Assembly (NCBI GenBank): GCA_903905455.1
Contig: CAIVGN010000077.1
Span: forward strand, 1-64,000
Source: an uncultured Archangium sp.
GTDB lineage: Bacteria > Myxococcota > Myxococcia > Myxococcales > Myxococcaceae
Direction of reading: 5' to 3'
Length of the DNA: 64,000 bases
Of the stretch, positions 7,763 through 15,884 are shown in pieces (position 1 is the first letter of the stretch; each line of letters starts with the position of its first letter). The notes under the pieces are model-generated. The model saw only the letters and a program-made list of their open reading frames with translations. It had not been told where the DNA came from and searched no databases. A program made the translations under genes and the position numbers.

Positions 7763-10018
7763 ATGACGCCTCGCCTTGCATCCTCTCGAAGCCTGCCTCG
7801 TTCGACCCTCGCCCTCGTGGCGCTCATCGCTGGAGCCATGGCCTTCTCGGGCTGTGACCCGAGCAGCGGCACGGACGCCGGCACGGGTGGTGGCACCGGT
7901 GGTGGCACGACGGGTGGTGGCGGCGGGACGACCGGCGGTGGCGGCGGGACGACGGGCGGCGGTGGAGGCACGACGGGCGGTGGCGGCGGCGGCGGCACGA
8001 CGGGTGGTGGCGGTGGCGGCGTGGTCGATGCCGGGACCCCGGCCTGTGACCACACGGTGCCCGCGAGCATCGGTGGCTTCGGCACGCTCACCTTCGACAT
8101 GGCCGGCACGACGCTGACCGGCTTCGGCGGCGCGGAAGACTCGCAGATCGTCGGCGACCCCGAGTGCGGCGCGGCGTCGGCGAACAAGGTGATGCTGGTC
8201 GGCCGCTCCTCCGCCGCGCTCACCTACGCCGGCACCACCGTCTCGACGCTCGCCGGCAGCAAGGTCCCGACCATCCCCTTCACCGCGGGCAACACCCTGA
8301 TGTCGATGCGGTCGCGCTCCGCGGCCGTGGGCATCAAGGTGCGCCTGAAGGTCGAAGACGCAGCCGACCCGACGCACTCGGTGGAGACCGAGGCCACCAC
8401 CACCGTGGCCGACGCCTGGGAGACGCTCACCTTCGACTTCGCGCGCCAGGCCTCGGGCACGGCGGCCATCAACTACGGCTACACCTTCAACAAGCTGACC
8501 GTGTTCTTCGACTTCGGCACCGCCGGTTCGACGGCGAACGCGCGCGCCTACTACGCGGATGACCTCGCCTACATCGGTGGGGGCACGGCGGCCGACGCCG
8601 GCACCACCACCGACGCCGGCACCACCACCGACGCGGGCACCACGACCGACGCCGGCACGACGACCGACGCCGGCACGACCACCGATGCGGGCTCCGTCGC
8701 TCCGTTCCCCGTCTTCGTTGGCGCGTACAACACCACCGTCAACGCGGCCTTCGGCGACTTCGGTGGCTCGACCAACGTCGTGACCGTGGACGCCACCACC
8801 ACCAACAACGGCCACGCGTCGTTGAAGGCGATCAACCCCGCGAGCGGGTACACCGGCGGCGCCATCGTGGCTGCGACCGGGTCTGACCTGCGCGCGTACA
8901 ACGTGTTGAGCTTCTGGGCGAAGGCGAGCACGGCGACGACCATCAACAACATGGGCTTCGGCGACACGAACGACGCCAGCAGCGGCCCGCAGATCGCCGA
9001 GTTCCACGGCACGGCCATCGGCACCGCCTGGGAGAAGCACTCCTTCCCCATCCCCAATCCGGCAGCGCTCGCCAGCGGCAAGGGCCTGTTCTTCTTCGCC
9101 GGTGTCAACGGGGCCGCGGGCCTGCAGGTGTGGTTCAACGACGTGCAGTTCGAGAAGCTCGACACGGCCACCTACAACTCGCTCATCGGCGCGGTGACCA
9201 ACGTCTCCGTCGCCTGGCCTGCGCCCACCGTCGCCGTCGGCGCCACCACCGCCCTCAACTTCGCGCCCAACACCGTCTTCTACACGACGCCCACCGCGTA
9301 CCGCGTGGGGTGGAACTACTTCTCCCTGAAGACGAGCAACGCCGCCGTGGCCACCGTCAGCGCGGACGGCATCATCACCGGCGTCGCCGCGGGCACCGCC
9401 AACATCAGCGCTGATCCCTTCGGTGGTTTCAACGTCCCCGGGAGCTCGCTGGTCACGGTGACGGCCCCCATCGCGAACCCCGCGCCCACCACCGCGGCGC
9501 CCGCCCCCACCCACCCTGCGGCGAACGTGATCTGGCTCTACAACACCAGCAACACGTACACCGCGGGCAACAGCACCCAGTCGGCGGTCAACCCCTGGTC
9601 CACCCCCTGGAGCGGCTACGCGGCGGGCGGGGGGTACTCGACCTACGCCATCCCCAGCACCTCGAGCACCGTGCACAAGTACGCGGGGCTCCTGTACTCG
9701 GGCATCGACTTCGCCAACGTGAACGCCACCACGAGCGCCATGACGAACTTCCACTTCGACGTGTGGACGCCCGTCGCGGCCACGCAGTTCGGCGTGAAGA
9801 TCGGCACGGGTGGCGCGGCCCAGTTCGTCTACGCGGTCCCGCTGACCGTCACCTCCGGCGCGGGCCAGAACGTGGGCGCCTGGGCGGGCATCGACGTTCC
9901 GCTCTCCGCGCTGACGGGCGTGAACCTCGCGGCCATCAACGAGTTCCTCTTCATCGACAACATCGCTTCCGACGAGGCCGGCACGTTCTTCATCGACAAC
10001 GTCTACTTCTGGAAGTGA
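7763..10018 (+). CDS. Large lipoprotein with carbohydrate-binding-like and Big2 domains
   Basis: A 751-residue lipoprotein. ATG at 7763 is preferred over an upstream TTG because GGAG lies 9 bases before it and the signal peptide (STLALVALIAGAMAFSGC) then starts properly. After the lipidated Cys comes a Gly/Thr linker (about residues 38-92), a beta-sandwich domain like family 11-type carbohydrate-binding modules, a DAGTTT-repeat linker, a second such domain, a bacterial Ig-like (Big2) domain with SNAAVATVSADGIITGVAAG, and a third sandwich ending FIDNVYFWK. It is divergent from the glycosidase operon and shares its control region. It probably captures polysaccharide at the surface. No catalytic residues are recognised. 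A strong terminator follows. Confidence 0.8.
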   Translation: MTPRLASSRSLPRSTLALVALIAGAMAFSGCDPSSGTDAGTGGGTGGGTTGGGGGTTGGGGGTTGGGGGTTGGGGGGGTTGGGGGGVVDAGTPACDHTVPASIGGFGTLTFDMAGTTLTGFGGAEDSQIVGDPECGAASANKVMLVGRSSAALTYAGTTVSTLAGSKVPTIPFTAGNTLMSMRSRSAAVGIKVRLKVEDAADPTHSVETEATTTVADAWETLTFDFARQASGTAAINYGYTFNKLTVFFDFGTAGSTANARAYYADDLAYIGGGTAADAGTTTDAGTTTDAGTTTDAGTTTDAGTTTDAGSVAPFPVFVGAYNTTVNAAFGDFGGSTNVVTVDATTTNNGHASLKAINPASGYTGGAIVAATGSDLRAYNVLSFWAKASTATTINNMGFGDTNDASSGPQIAEFHGTAIGTAWEKHSFPIPNPAALASGKGLFFFAGVNGAAGLQVWFNDVQFEKLDTATYNSLIGAVTNVSVAWPAPTVAVGATTALNFAPNTVFYTTPTAYRVGWNYFSLKTSNAAVATVSADGIITGVAAGTANISADPFGGFNVPGSSLVTVTAPIANPAPTTAAPAPTHPAANVIWLYNTSNTYTAGNSTQSAVNPWSTPWSGYAAGGGYSTYAIPSTSSTVHKYAGLLYSGIDFANVNATTSAMTNFHFDVWTPVAATQFGVKIGTGGAAQFVYAVPLTVTSGAGQNVGAWAGIDVPLSALTGVNLAAINEFLFIDNIASDEAGTFFIDNVYFWK
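8594..8692 (+). repeat. In-frame 18-bp tandem repeat (DAGTTT linker)
   Basis: Five consecutive 18-bp units encode the hexapeptide DAGTTT between two domains of the lipoprotein. Units differ by silent changes, so the repeat is kept at protein level as a flexible linker. A very similar DAGVTT/DAGVVT repeat lies in the unrelated hydrolase gene at 53076. Confidence 0.9.
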
Positions 10019-10038
10019 GCCTGTTGCTCTCGTGACCG

Positions 10039-10075
10039 CGGCCCCCTTCGCAGCGTGCGAAGGGGGCCGTTGTGT
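10039..10075. terminator. Strong bidirectional hairpin terminator
   Basis: A perfect 14-bp stem (CGGCCCCCTTCGCA pairing with its complement) closes a 3-base loop at 10039-10069, followed by a T-rich tract. It lies between two convergent genes and should stop transcription from both, most clearly from the plus-strand lipoprotein gene ending at 10018. Confidence 0.85.
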
Positions 10076-10093
10076 TGTCTTGGAGGCTTCAGC

Positions 10094-11971
10094 TCAGACG
10101 ACGGGCTTCACGACCCCGTTGCCCGGCACCAGCGCCTTGCTGCTGGCGTGCTCCTGGCGCAGGAGCTTGGCCACCATCACCGCCGCCAGCCCGCCGCCCT
10201 CGCCGCCGCCCTGCACCGCGATGTCGGGCACCAGCTTGACCTGGTGCTGGCCGAGGATGGTGGCCAGCTGCACCGAGATGAACCCGTCACCGCCCATCGC
10301 CGCGACGCCCTCGCGGTACGCCTCGGCCTTCGCGTTACCGATGGCCTTCGTGGCCTCGGCCTCGGCGTCACCGTTGAGCCGGGTGGCCGTGGCCTGCGCC
10401 TCGGCGCGCTGCCGCATGGCATGCGCCTCTGCTTCCGCCGCGAACCGCACCCGGCTCGCCTCACCGCGCGCCGTCTCCGCGACGGCCAGGGCGTTCTTCT
10501 CGCTGATGGCCACCATCTGCTCGCTGCGCACCACCTCCGACTGCATGTTGGCCACCGACGTCTCGCGCTCGAGCTGCTGGCGCTTGACCTGCGCCTCGCG
10601 CTGCACGTCGTAGGTCCGCTGCAGCTCCTCGGCGATCTTCCGGTCGGTCTGCGTCTTCATCAGCTCCGCCGGCGGCTGGATGTCGCCGATGAGGGTGTCG
10701 ATGCACTCCACGTCGTAGGCCGAGAGCGCGGCCTTGATGGCGTCGAACGCTTCGCGCTGCCGGTCACTGCGTGCCGAGAGGAACTCGAGCACGCTCACCT
10801 GCTGGGCCGAGTTGCGGAAGTAGTTGGCCACCGTGGGCTGGAGGACGTGGTCCACCAGGTTCTGCATCGATCCGACGCGCGAGATGACCCGCGGGCCCTG
10901 CTTCATGCCGATGTGGATGATCTGCGAGACGTCCATGGCGAAGCTGAAGCCGTCACCCGACCGCACGGTGATGGGCGCCAGCTTCTCGTCGTACTTGTGC
11001 TGCTCGACCCGCGTGGCCCAGTTGAGGACGATGTTCGTGGTGGGCACCAGCTCCACCTTCATCACCCGGGTGTTGATGGGGTGCTTGCCGGGCAGCAGGG
11101 GCTCGATCCACACGCCCTTGCGGCCGCGCTCCACCAGGTCACCGTGCGTGAAGTCGTCACCGGACACATCGAGGTGCTCCTTTCCGACGTAGCTGACGAC
11201 GACCCCCACCGAACCGATGGGAACCTCCGTCATGGGGATCTGCTCCACCTTCACGAACCACGGGTTCAGGTTCCACGAGCCCGACAACAGCACCTGCTCC
11301 TGCAGGCCACGGCAACCACCGGCGTCGATGAACGCCTGGCCCCGCTGAAACGAGTCGTGCCCGTCCACCGGCGCGCCCGCCACGTCACCCGAGTTGATGG
11401 GCCGGCCGTCGAGCACCGCCACGATGCCCACCTTGTCCGGCTTCACCGTCGAGACGTGGAGCTCGGTGTCGAGCACGCCGAACTGCTCGGCGTTGTCCGA
11501 GGTGACGATCTGAAACAGCGACGGGTTGATGCGGTACGTGCCCGCCGTGAGGAAGGCCAGCTGCCGGCCCTTCTCACCACCGTTCTCCAGGAAGGCGCGC
11601 GCGTTCTGGAAGTCGTCGCTGTCCACCTCGTGGCCGAGAATGCGCTCACTGGGGATGGCCGAGCCGTCGGCCGCCACCACCAGCGCGATCTCCCCGGGGC
11701 GCACCGAGGTCATCGGCACGTGCACCACGCGGTACTTCCAGCGCCACAGGCCGAAGTGCCAGCCCGGGGGCAACAGGTCGGCCTGGTAGCCGGCCTCCCC
11801 CTTCAAGGCGATGAGCTGCCCCGGGGGCATGGGCGCACCGAACTTCTTGATGATCAGCCCTGACTCGTTTTCGGGAATCACCCACGTGCCGGCGACGATG
11901 AAGAAGAGAACCACGCCCACCAGCCCGGCGAGCGACGCGATGACCCAATGCTCAACGATGAGCGACAACAT
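10094..11971 (-). CDS. Flotillin-like SPFH-domain membrane protein
   Basis: A 625-residue protein. ATG at 11971 has a GGAGG six bases upstream and opens directly on a membrane segment (residues about 8-30, VIASLAGLVGVVLFFIVAGTWV). An SPFH/band-7 domain follows, then a long Ala/Glu/Arg coiled coil (about 420-560; repeated EAEA, QAEAQA-type blocks), as in flotillins that organise membrane microdomains. The tail after the coil is Gly-rich. An unusual feature is the extended SPFH region, longer than in typical bacterial flotillin, with two repeated-looking halves (LLPPGWHFGLWRWKYRVVHVP and a later LLPGKHPINTRVMKVELVP). No NfeD partner gene is adjacent. Role in membrane organisation is by family; the cargo is unknown. 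Confidence 0.88.
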   Translation of the reverse strand: MLSLIVEHWVIASLAGLVGVVLFFIVAGTWVIPENESGLIIKKFGAPMPPGQLIALKGEAGYQADLLPPGWHFGLWRWKYRVVHVPMTSVRPGEIALVVAADGSAIPSERILGHEVDSDDFQNARAFLENGGEKGRQLAFLTAGTYRINPSLFQIVTSDNAEQFGVLDTELHVSTVKPDKVGIVAVLDGRPINSGDVAGAPVDGHDSFQRGQAFIDAGGCRGLQEQVLLSGSWNLNPWFVKVEQIPMTEVPIGSVGVVVSYVGKEHLDVSGDDFTHGDLVERGRKGVWIEPLLPGKHPINTRVMKVELVPTTNIVLNWATRVEQHKYDEKLAPITVRSGDGFSFAMDVSQIIHIGMKQGPRVISRVGSMQNLVDHVLQPTVANYFRNSAQQVSVLEFLSARSDRQREAFDAIKAALSAYDVECIDTLIGDIQPPAELMKTQTDRKIAEELQRTYDVQREAQVKRQQLERETSVANMQSEVVRSEQMVAISEKNALAVAETARGEASRVRFAAEAEAHAMRQRAEAQATATRLNGDAEAEATKAIGNAKAEAYREGVAAMGGDGFISVQLATILGQHQVKLVPDIAVQGGGEGGGLAAVMVAKLLRQEHASSKALVPGNGVVKPVV

Positions 11972-12109
11972 GACTGCCTCCGTTCGAGAAGTGCGGCGCA
12001 GCGGTCGTGTGCATCGGCGGGGCCACCGCGCAGGTGCTTGATGCGCCTCGGGATGGCCCGGGCGCTGCACCATTCAAATCACTTCAATCACGATTTGAAT
12101 CGCGGGCTG

Positions 12110-12646
12110 CTACCACGCCACGACGAAGCGGTGCACCGCGCCTTCGGACACCTGGCTCACCACCCGGCCACCACGCGCCAGGGAGAAGCCGACGTCGAAG
12201 AGCCCGGTGAACAGCGAGGCCATCTCTGGGATGACCGGCTCGGGGAAGGTGAAGGCCACCACGCCCCCGTTCTTCTCGGCGTTGGGCTCGAAGTGCGCGT
12301 CGATGCCCTTCACCCCGGCGCTGACGAAGGTGTTGAGGCGCTGCAGCAAGGCCTGCGGGGGCGACTTGGCCATGGCCAGCAGCACCGCCGCCAGCGGCTT
12401 GACCAGCGGGCCCATGCTGTCTCGCGAGGCGCGAATGCTGACCTCGCGCGCGGCCTCGAGGCCCAGCGCGCCCACGAAGTCGCTGAGCACCTCGCCCGGC
12501 CACCAGGCCTGCGAATGCGGGCTCTCGACCATCGCGCGCGTCTCGGGCGTCAGCTTCTCGAGCACCCGCGCCTCGTGGCCCAACGCCCGGGCCGCCCGGG
12601 TCATCGCCTTCAGATACGTCGCGCTCGCCTGCCAGGTGACCTTCAC
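12110..12646 (-). CDS. Conserved-looking cytosolic protein, possibly DUF2378-like
   Basis: About 178 residues from a GTG at 12646 (MKVTWQASATYLKAM); an open frame extends up to 12709 but its extra residues look like non-coding translation. There is no signal peptide or membrane segment. The pattern of a mid-protein Trp-rich strand (SQAWWPGEVLSDFVGALG), an Arg/Asp helix and a final hydrophobic helix recalls the myxobacterial paralogous family DUF2378/TIGR02265, members of which are about this size, but I am not certain of the match. It sits between the flotillin-like gene and a lipoprotein gene, all on the minus strand with spacings of 138 and 90 bases. Function unknown. Confidence 0.55.
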   Translation of the reverse strand: MKVTWQASATYLKAMTRAARALGHEARVLEKLTPETRAMVESPHSQAWWPGEVLSDFVGALGLEAAREVSIRASRDSMGPLVKPLAAVLLAMAKSPPQALLQRLNTFVSAGVKGIDAHFEPNAEKNGGVVAFTFPEPVIPEMASLFTGLFDVGFSLARGGRVVSQVSEGAVHRFVVAW

Positions 12647-12736
12647 GGCGCGCAACGTACTCAAACGAAACGCGGGCGGCGCGCCGTGTGCGCACCGCCC
12701 GCCTTTCATTCGTCAGCCTGGAGCCGGGAACGCGCC

Positions 12737-14956
12737 TTAGAAGGGCGCCGCGGCCGGGGCGGTGACGCTGAGCACCGACTGCGTGCCGGTGTCGATCACG
12801 AACAACTGCCCACCCGAGAAGTCGATGCCCGTGGGCTGGTTGAGGCCGGTGACGATGCTCGTGGCCGCGCCCGCCGCGGTCACCCGGAAGAGGGTGTTGG
12901 TGGTCAGCACCGCCACGTCACCCGAGGGCAGGCCCACCACGTCGAGGCAGTTGCCGCCCAGCGACGGCGTCACCGTGATCTGCGTGGGCGCCGCGGGGTT
13001 GGCCGGCGTCGACGGGAACGCGGTGGTCGTCGTGTACAGCGCGCACGCGTTGTACAGCAGGTACAGCGGGTAGCTCCCGGCGCTCGGCGTGCCCAGCGCG
13101 ATGCCGGTCAGCTCGGTGTTGCCGCCACCCAGGCCCGCGGGCACCAGGTGCGTGGGGAAGTTCTGCGTCAGCGGCGGGGTGCCCGTCACCGGGTAGCAGT
13201 TGGCCGACAGGGCGCTGCCCGTCTTCGCCGCGCACAGCACCGGGGTGGCGCCGCGGTTGTCGTAGACCAGCCGCCCCGGCCCGTTGAGCCCGCTGACGAG
13301 GGTGATGGGGTTGCTGGGCAAGGTCGGCGGGAACTGGCTGATGGTGCCCGCGACGCTGAAGCGCGAGACGAAGACGTCGCCTGCGCCCGACACCGCGATG
13401 CCCGACATCAGGTTGTTGTTGCCCTGGTAGGTCTGGCCGAGGATGTCGCGCAGCACCGCCTGCGTGCGGTCCGGCAGCACCAGCCCGATGCGCCCGTTGT
13501 TGTTGGTCGAGGGCAGGTAGCCAATCTGCGCCGCGCTGTCCCACGCGATGTCCACGCCCTGGGCGATGCCCGCGCTGGTGTTGCCGCCACCGCCGATGCC
13601 CACCACGCCCAGCGTGTAGCCGCCGGTGCTCGCCACGTTGCCCAGGCCCGCGGCCGAGACCGTCAGCGAGGTGTTGATGGCCGAGAAGCCCTGGTTGCCC
13701 GCCTCGTCGACCACGCTCGCGAAGAGGCCGATGGAGTCGTAGGGGAAGGCGCAGCCGGACGCCGGCTGTCGCACCGAGGCGTTGGTGGTCACCGTGGCCC
13801 GGCCGGTGAGCAGCAGCAGGCCGGAGTTCGAGATGCACGCCGGGTTGCCGCCGAAGATGGCGTAGAGCGTCGCCGAGGCCAGCGCCTTGTTGTCGGCGAA
13901 GGTGATCGCCACCTCGATGCGGCTGTTGGTGTTGCGCGGCACCTGCGAGGCGCCCGTCGGGTAGACGATGCCGGTGATGGTCGCCACCGGCGACTCCACG
14001 TCGGGCGCGTCTTCGGCGAACACGTACTGCGCGTTGCTCGCCGCGGGGTTGGTGCCGTCGTTGTAGGTCGCGGTGATGCGGTACACGCCGGCGCGGGTGA
14101 TGGTGAAGGTCGCGCCCGACTTGGCGCAGGCGCTGCCCGGGGTGTTGGTGTTCTGGGGCGTGCAGGTCAGGGTCAGGCCCGGGGAGGTGCCCGCGGTGTC
14201 GTCGATGATCACGTTGCCCCAGGTGTCCTTGACCACGGTGATGGCCGAAGTGGCGTCACCGGTGGCCATGCGCGAGAGCGTGAGGCCCAGGTCGACGAAG
14301 CGCGCGCCGGTGGCCGCGGTGACCGTCAGCGGCACCTGCTGCGAGACGCCCGCCGCGCCCGAGGCCCGGGCGGTGATGGTGAAGCTCCCCGTGCGGCGGA
14401 AGCCCAGGATGATGCCCGTGCCCGAGATGCCGTCGTCGAAGATGGTGGTGTTGGGGTCCGAGGGGATGACCGACAGCGGGTTGTCCACCGGCCCGTCGTA
14501 GGCGTCGGTGACCTTGTAGCTGTAGGTCACGTCGGTGCCCGCGGTGATGGTGCCGCTCGCCGCCGCCCCCGTCAGCGCGAAGGTGAGCTTCGCCGGCACG
14601 CCGGGCTCGGGGCCGAACTTCACCTCGAGCTCCGTGGCCGCGCTCACGTTGCCGGCCGCGTCGGTGGCGGTCACCGAGAGGCTGTTGGTCAGCGACACCG
14701 CGCCGGCAGGAATCGTGGTGTTCAGCGGCACCTCGGCGAGGAACTCCGCGGTGTACGGGTCGGCAGTGACGGTGATGGTCTCCTGGCCGCCGCTGATGGT
14801 CACCTTGCTCGCGAACTCCGCGGCGCCGGTGAGCACCACCTTCGCCTTGCTCGTCGGGCTCTGCACGGGGTGCACCCGCGGCGCCGGGGGCGCGGTGGTG
14901 TCTTTCTCAGCGCAGCCCGCCAGGACCAGGAAGCACGTCGCCAGGACTCGTTTCAT
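12737..14956 (-). CDS. Lipoprotein with Ig-like domains and propeller-like C-terminus
   Basis: A 739-residue lipoprotein (MKRVLATCFLVLAGC, Cys 15). The first half contains several Ig-like beta-sandwiches, including SVTATDAAGNVSAATELEV, typical of bacterial Ig repeats, and FTITARASGAAGVSQQVPL. The last third has repeated strand blocks such as GIAVSGAGDVFVSRFS and GIDFSGGQLFVIDTGTQSVL that resemble NHL/SMP-30-type beta-propeller blades. No catalytic motif is seen. It follows the barrel-protein gene at 15001 by 44 bases on the same strand, so the two are probably co-expressed as an outer-membrane pair. Likely a surface or periplasmic-facing binding protein; ligand unknown. Confidence 0.75.
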   Translation of the reverse strand: MKRVLATCFLVLAGCAEKDTTAPPAPRVHPVQSPTSKAKVVLTGAAEFASKVTISGGQETITVTADPYTAEFLAEVPLNTTIPAGAVSLTNSLSVTATDAAGNVSAATELEVKFGPEPGVPAKLTFALTGAAASGTITAGTDVTYSYKVTDAYDGPVDNPLSVIPSDPNTTIFDDGISGTGIILGFRRTGSFTITARASGAAGVSQQVPLTVTAATGARFVDLGLTLSRMATGDATSAITVVKDTWGNVIIDDTAGTSPGLTLTCTPQNTNTPGSACAKSGATFTITRAGVYRITATYNDGTNPAASNAQYVFAEDAPDVESPVATITGIVYPTGASQVPRNTNSRIEVAITFADNKALASATLYAIFGGNPACISNSGLLLLTGRATVTTNASVRQPASGCAFPYDSIGLFASVVDEAGNQGFSAINTSLTVSAAGLGNVASTGGYTLGVVGIGGGGNTSAGIAQGVDIAWDSAAQIGYLPSTNNNGRIGLVLPDRTQAVLRDILGQTYQGNNNLMSGIAVSGAGDVFVSRFSVAGTISQFPPTLPSNPITLVSGLNGPGRLVYDNRGATPVLCAAKTGSALSANCYPVTGTPPLTQNFPTHLVPAGLGGGNTELTGIALGTPSAGSYPLYLLYNACALYTTTTAFPSTPANPAAPTQITVTPSLGGNCLDVVGLPSGDVAVLTTNTLFRVTAAGAATSIVTGLNQPTGIDFSGGQLFVIDTGTQSVLSVTAPAAAPF

Positions 14957-15000
14957 GAAGGGACAACCTTTCGTTCGAGGTGTGTTGTGATGCGCAGGGC

Positions 15001-15786
15001 TCAGAGCGGCAGCCCGAGGCCGACCAGCACGCCGGCCGTTTGGTACCAGGGCAGTTCCATCGTCGCGGTCAGCGGGCCCACCGCGGTGCGGCGCAGCGAA
15101 TAGCGGGCACGCACCTGCAGCTCGACCGCGCCCAGGCGCCGCGCGTAGCCGGCCTCGAGCGCGAACTCGTGGCCCACGCCCGACTCGTTGCGGGTCCGGC
15201 CCAGGGCCTGGGCCTGGCTCCAGACCGCCAGCAGCCCGTAGCCGGCCGCGAGGTCGACGCGGTTGTGTTCGTCACGCAGCACCGGCACGTGGGCCAGGAC
15301 CTGCACCGGGAACACGGTCTGGTTGTCGAGCCCCGCCGGGTCGTAGCCTCCCGCAGGCGGGGCGAAGAGCGCCGCCGCATGGCCCGCGTGCTGCTCGAAG
15401 CCAGCCGAGAGCGAGACGCCCAGCGGCGCGGTGAAGAAGTAGCTGAGCCGCAGCTCGCCGCGACCACCCACCCCCAGCACCGCGAAGGGAATGACGGCCC
15501 CGCCCTGGGCCTGCAGCACGAAGCCCGCCTGCGGGGCCGCCGAGGCCACCGGCGTCAGCTCGCCGCTGACGAGTGGCGGTGGCGCGGCCTCCACCAGCGG
15601 CGCGCTCGGCGCCGCGACCGGCGCGGGGGGGCGCACCGGGGTGGGAGGCGGGGCGAGCGGCTCGGCGGGCGCGGGCTTGAGCTCCGTCGCCGGGGCAGTC
15701 TTCCCCCCCTTGGCCTTTGCCTTGGGCGCCGCGAGGGTGGGTGCTGCCACCAGGAGTGAGGCGAGGCTGAGCGTGAGGAGCCGCAT
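15001..15786 (-). CDS. Outer-membrane beta-barrel protein with Pro/Ala linker
   Basis: A 261-residue protein. The ATG at 15786 opens a clear signal peptide (MRLLTLSLASLLVAAPTLAA); an open frame reaches further upstream but is not signal-like. Residues about 22-85 are Lys, Ala and Pro-rich, probably a periplasmic spacer. The rest alternates polar and hydrophobic residues (GELRLSYFFTAPLGVSLSAGF, VELQVRARYSLRR) as in small outer-membrane barrels. The C-terminus ends GLGLPL instead of Phe, a slight departure. It is upstream of and probably co-transcribed with the Ig/propeller lipoprotein. It diverges from the enhancer-binding protein gene at 15885. Specific function unknown. Confidence 0.72.
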   Translation of the reverse strand: MRLLTLSLASLLVAAPTLAAPKAKAKGGKTAPATELKPAPAEPLAPPPTPVRPPAPVAAPSAPLVEAAPPPLVSGELTPVASAAPQAGFVLQAQGGAVIPFAVLGVGGRGELRLSYFFTAPLGVSLSAGFEQHAGHAAALFAPPAGGYDPAGLDNQTVFPVQVLAHVPVLRDEHNRVDLAAGYGLLAVWSQAQALGRTRNESGVGHEFALEAGYARRLGAVELQVRARYSLRRTAVGPLTATMELPWYQTAGVLVGLGLPL

Positions 15787-15884
15787 TTCAGTGCCACTGA
15801 CTCTCGCTGGATGAGAACGGCCACTGGCGGCCATGACAGGAGCCCGCGATTCCACTCGTGGGGCGTCGGTGTTTGATTCGCGGG

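Noticed and set aside
7592-9754. Minus-strand open frame of about 720 codons
   Set aside because: Antisense to the binding lipoprotein; consists of Gly/Arg/Val runs produced by the repeat linkers.
11948-15103. Plus-strand open frame of about 1050 codons
   Set aside because: Antisense to the small cytosolic protein and the Ig/propeller lipoprotein; no recognisable protein features.
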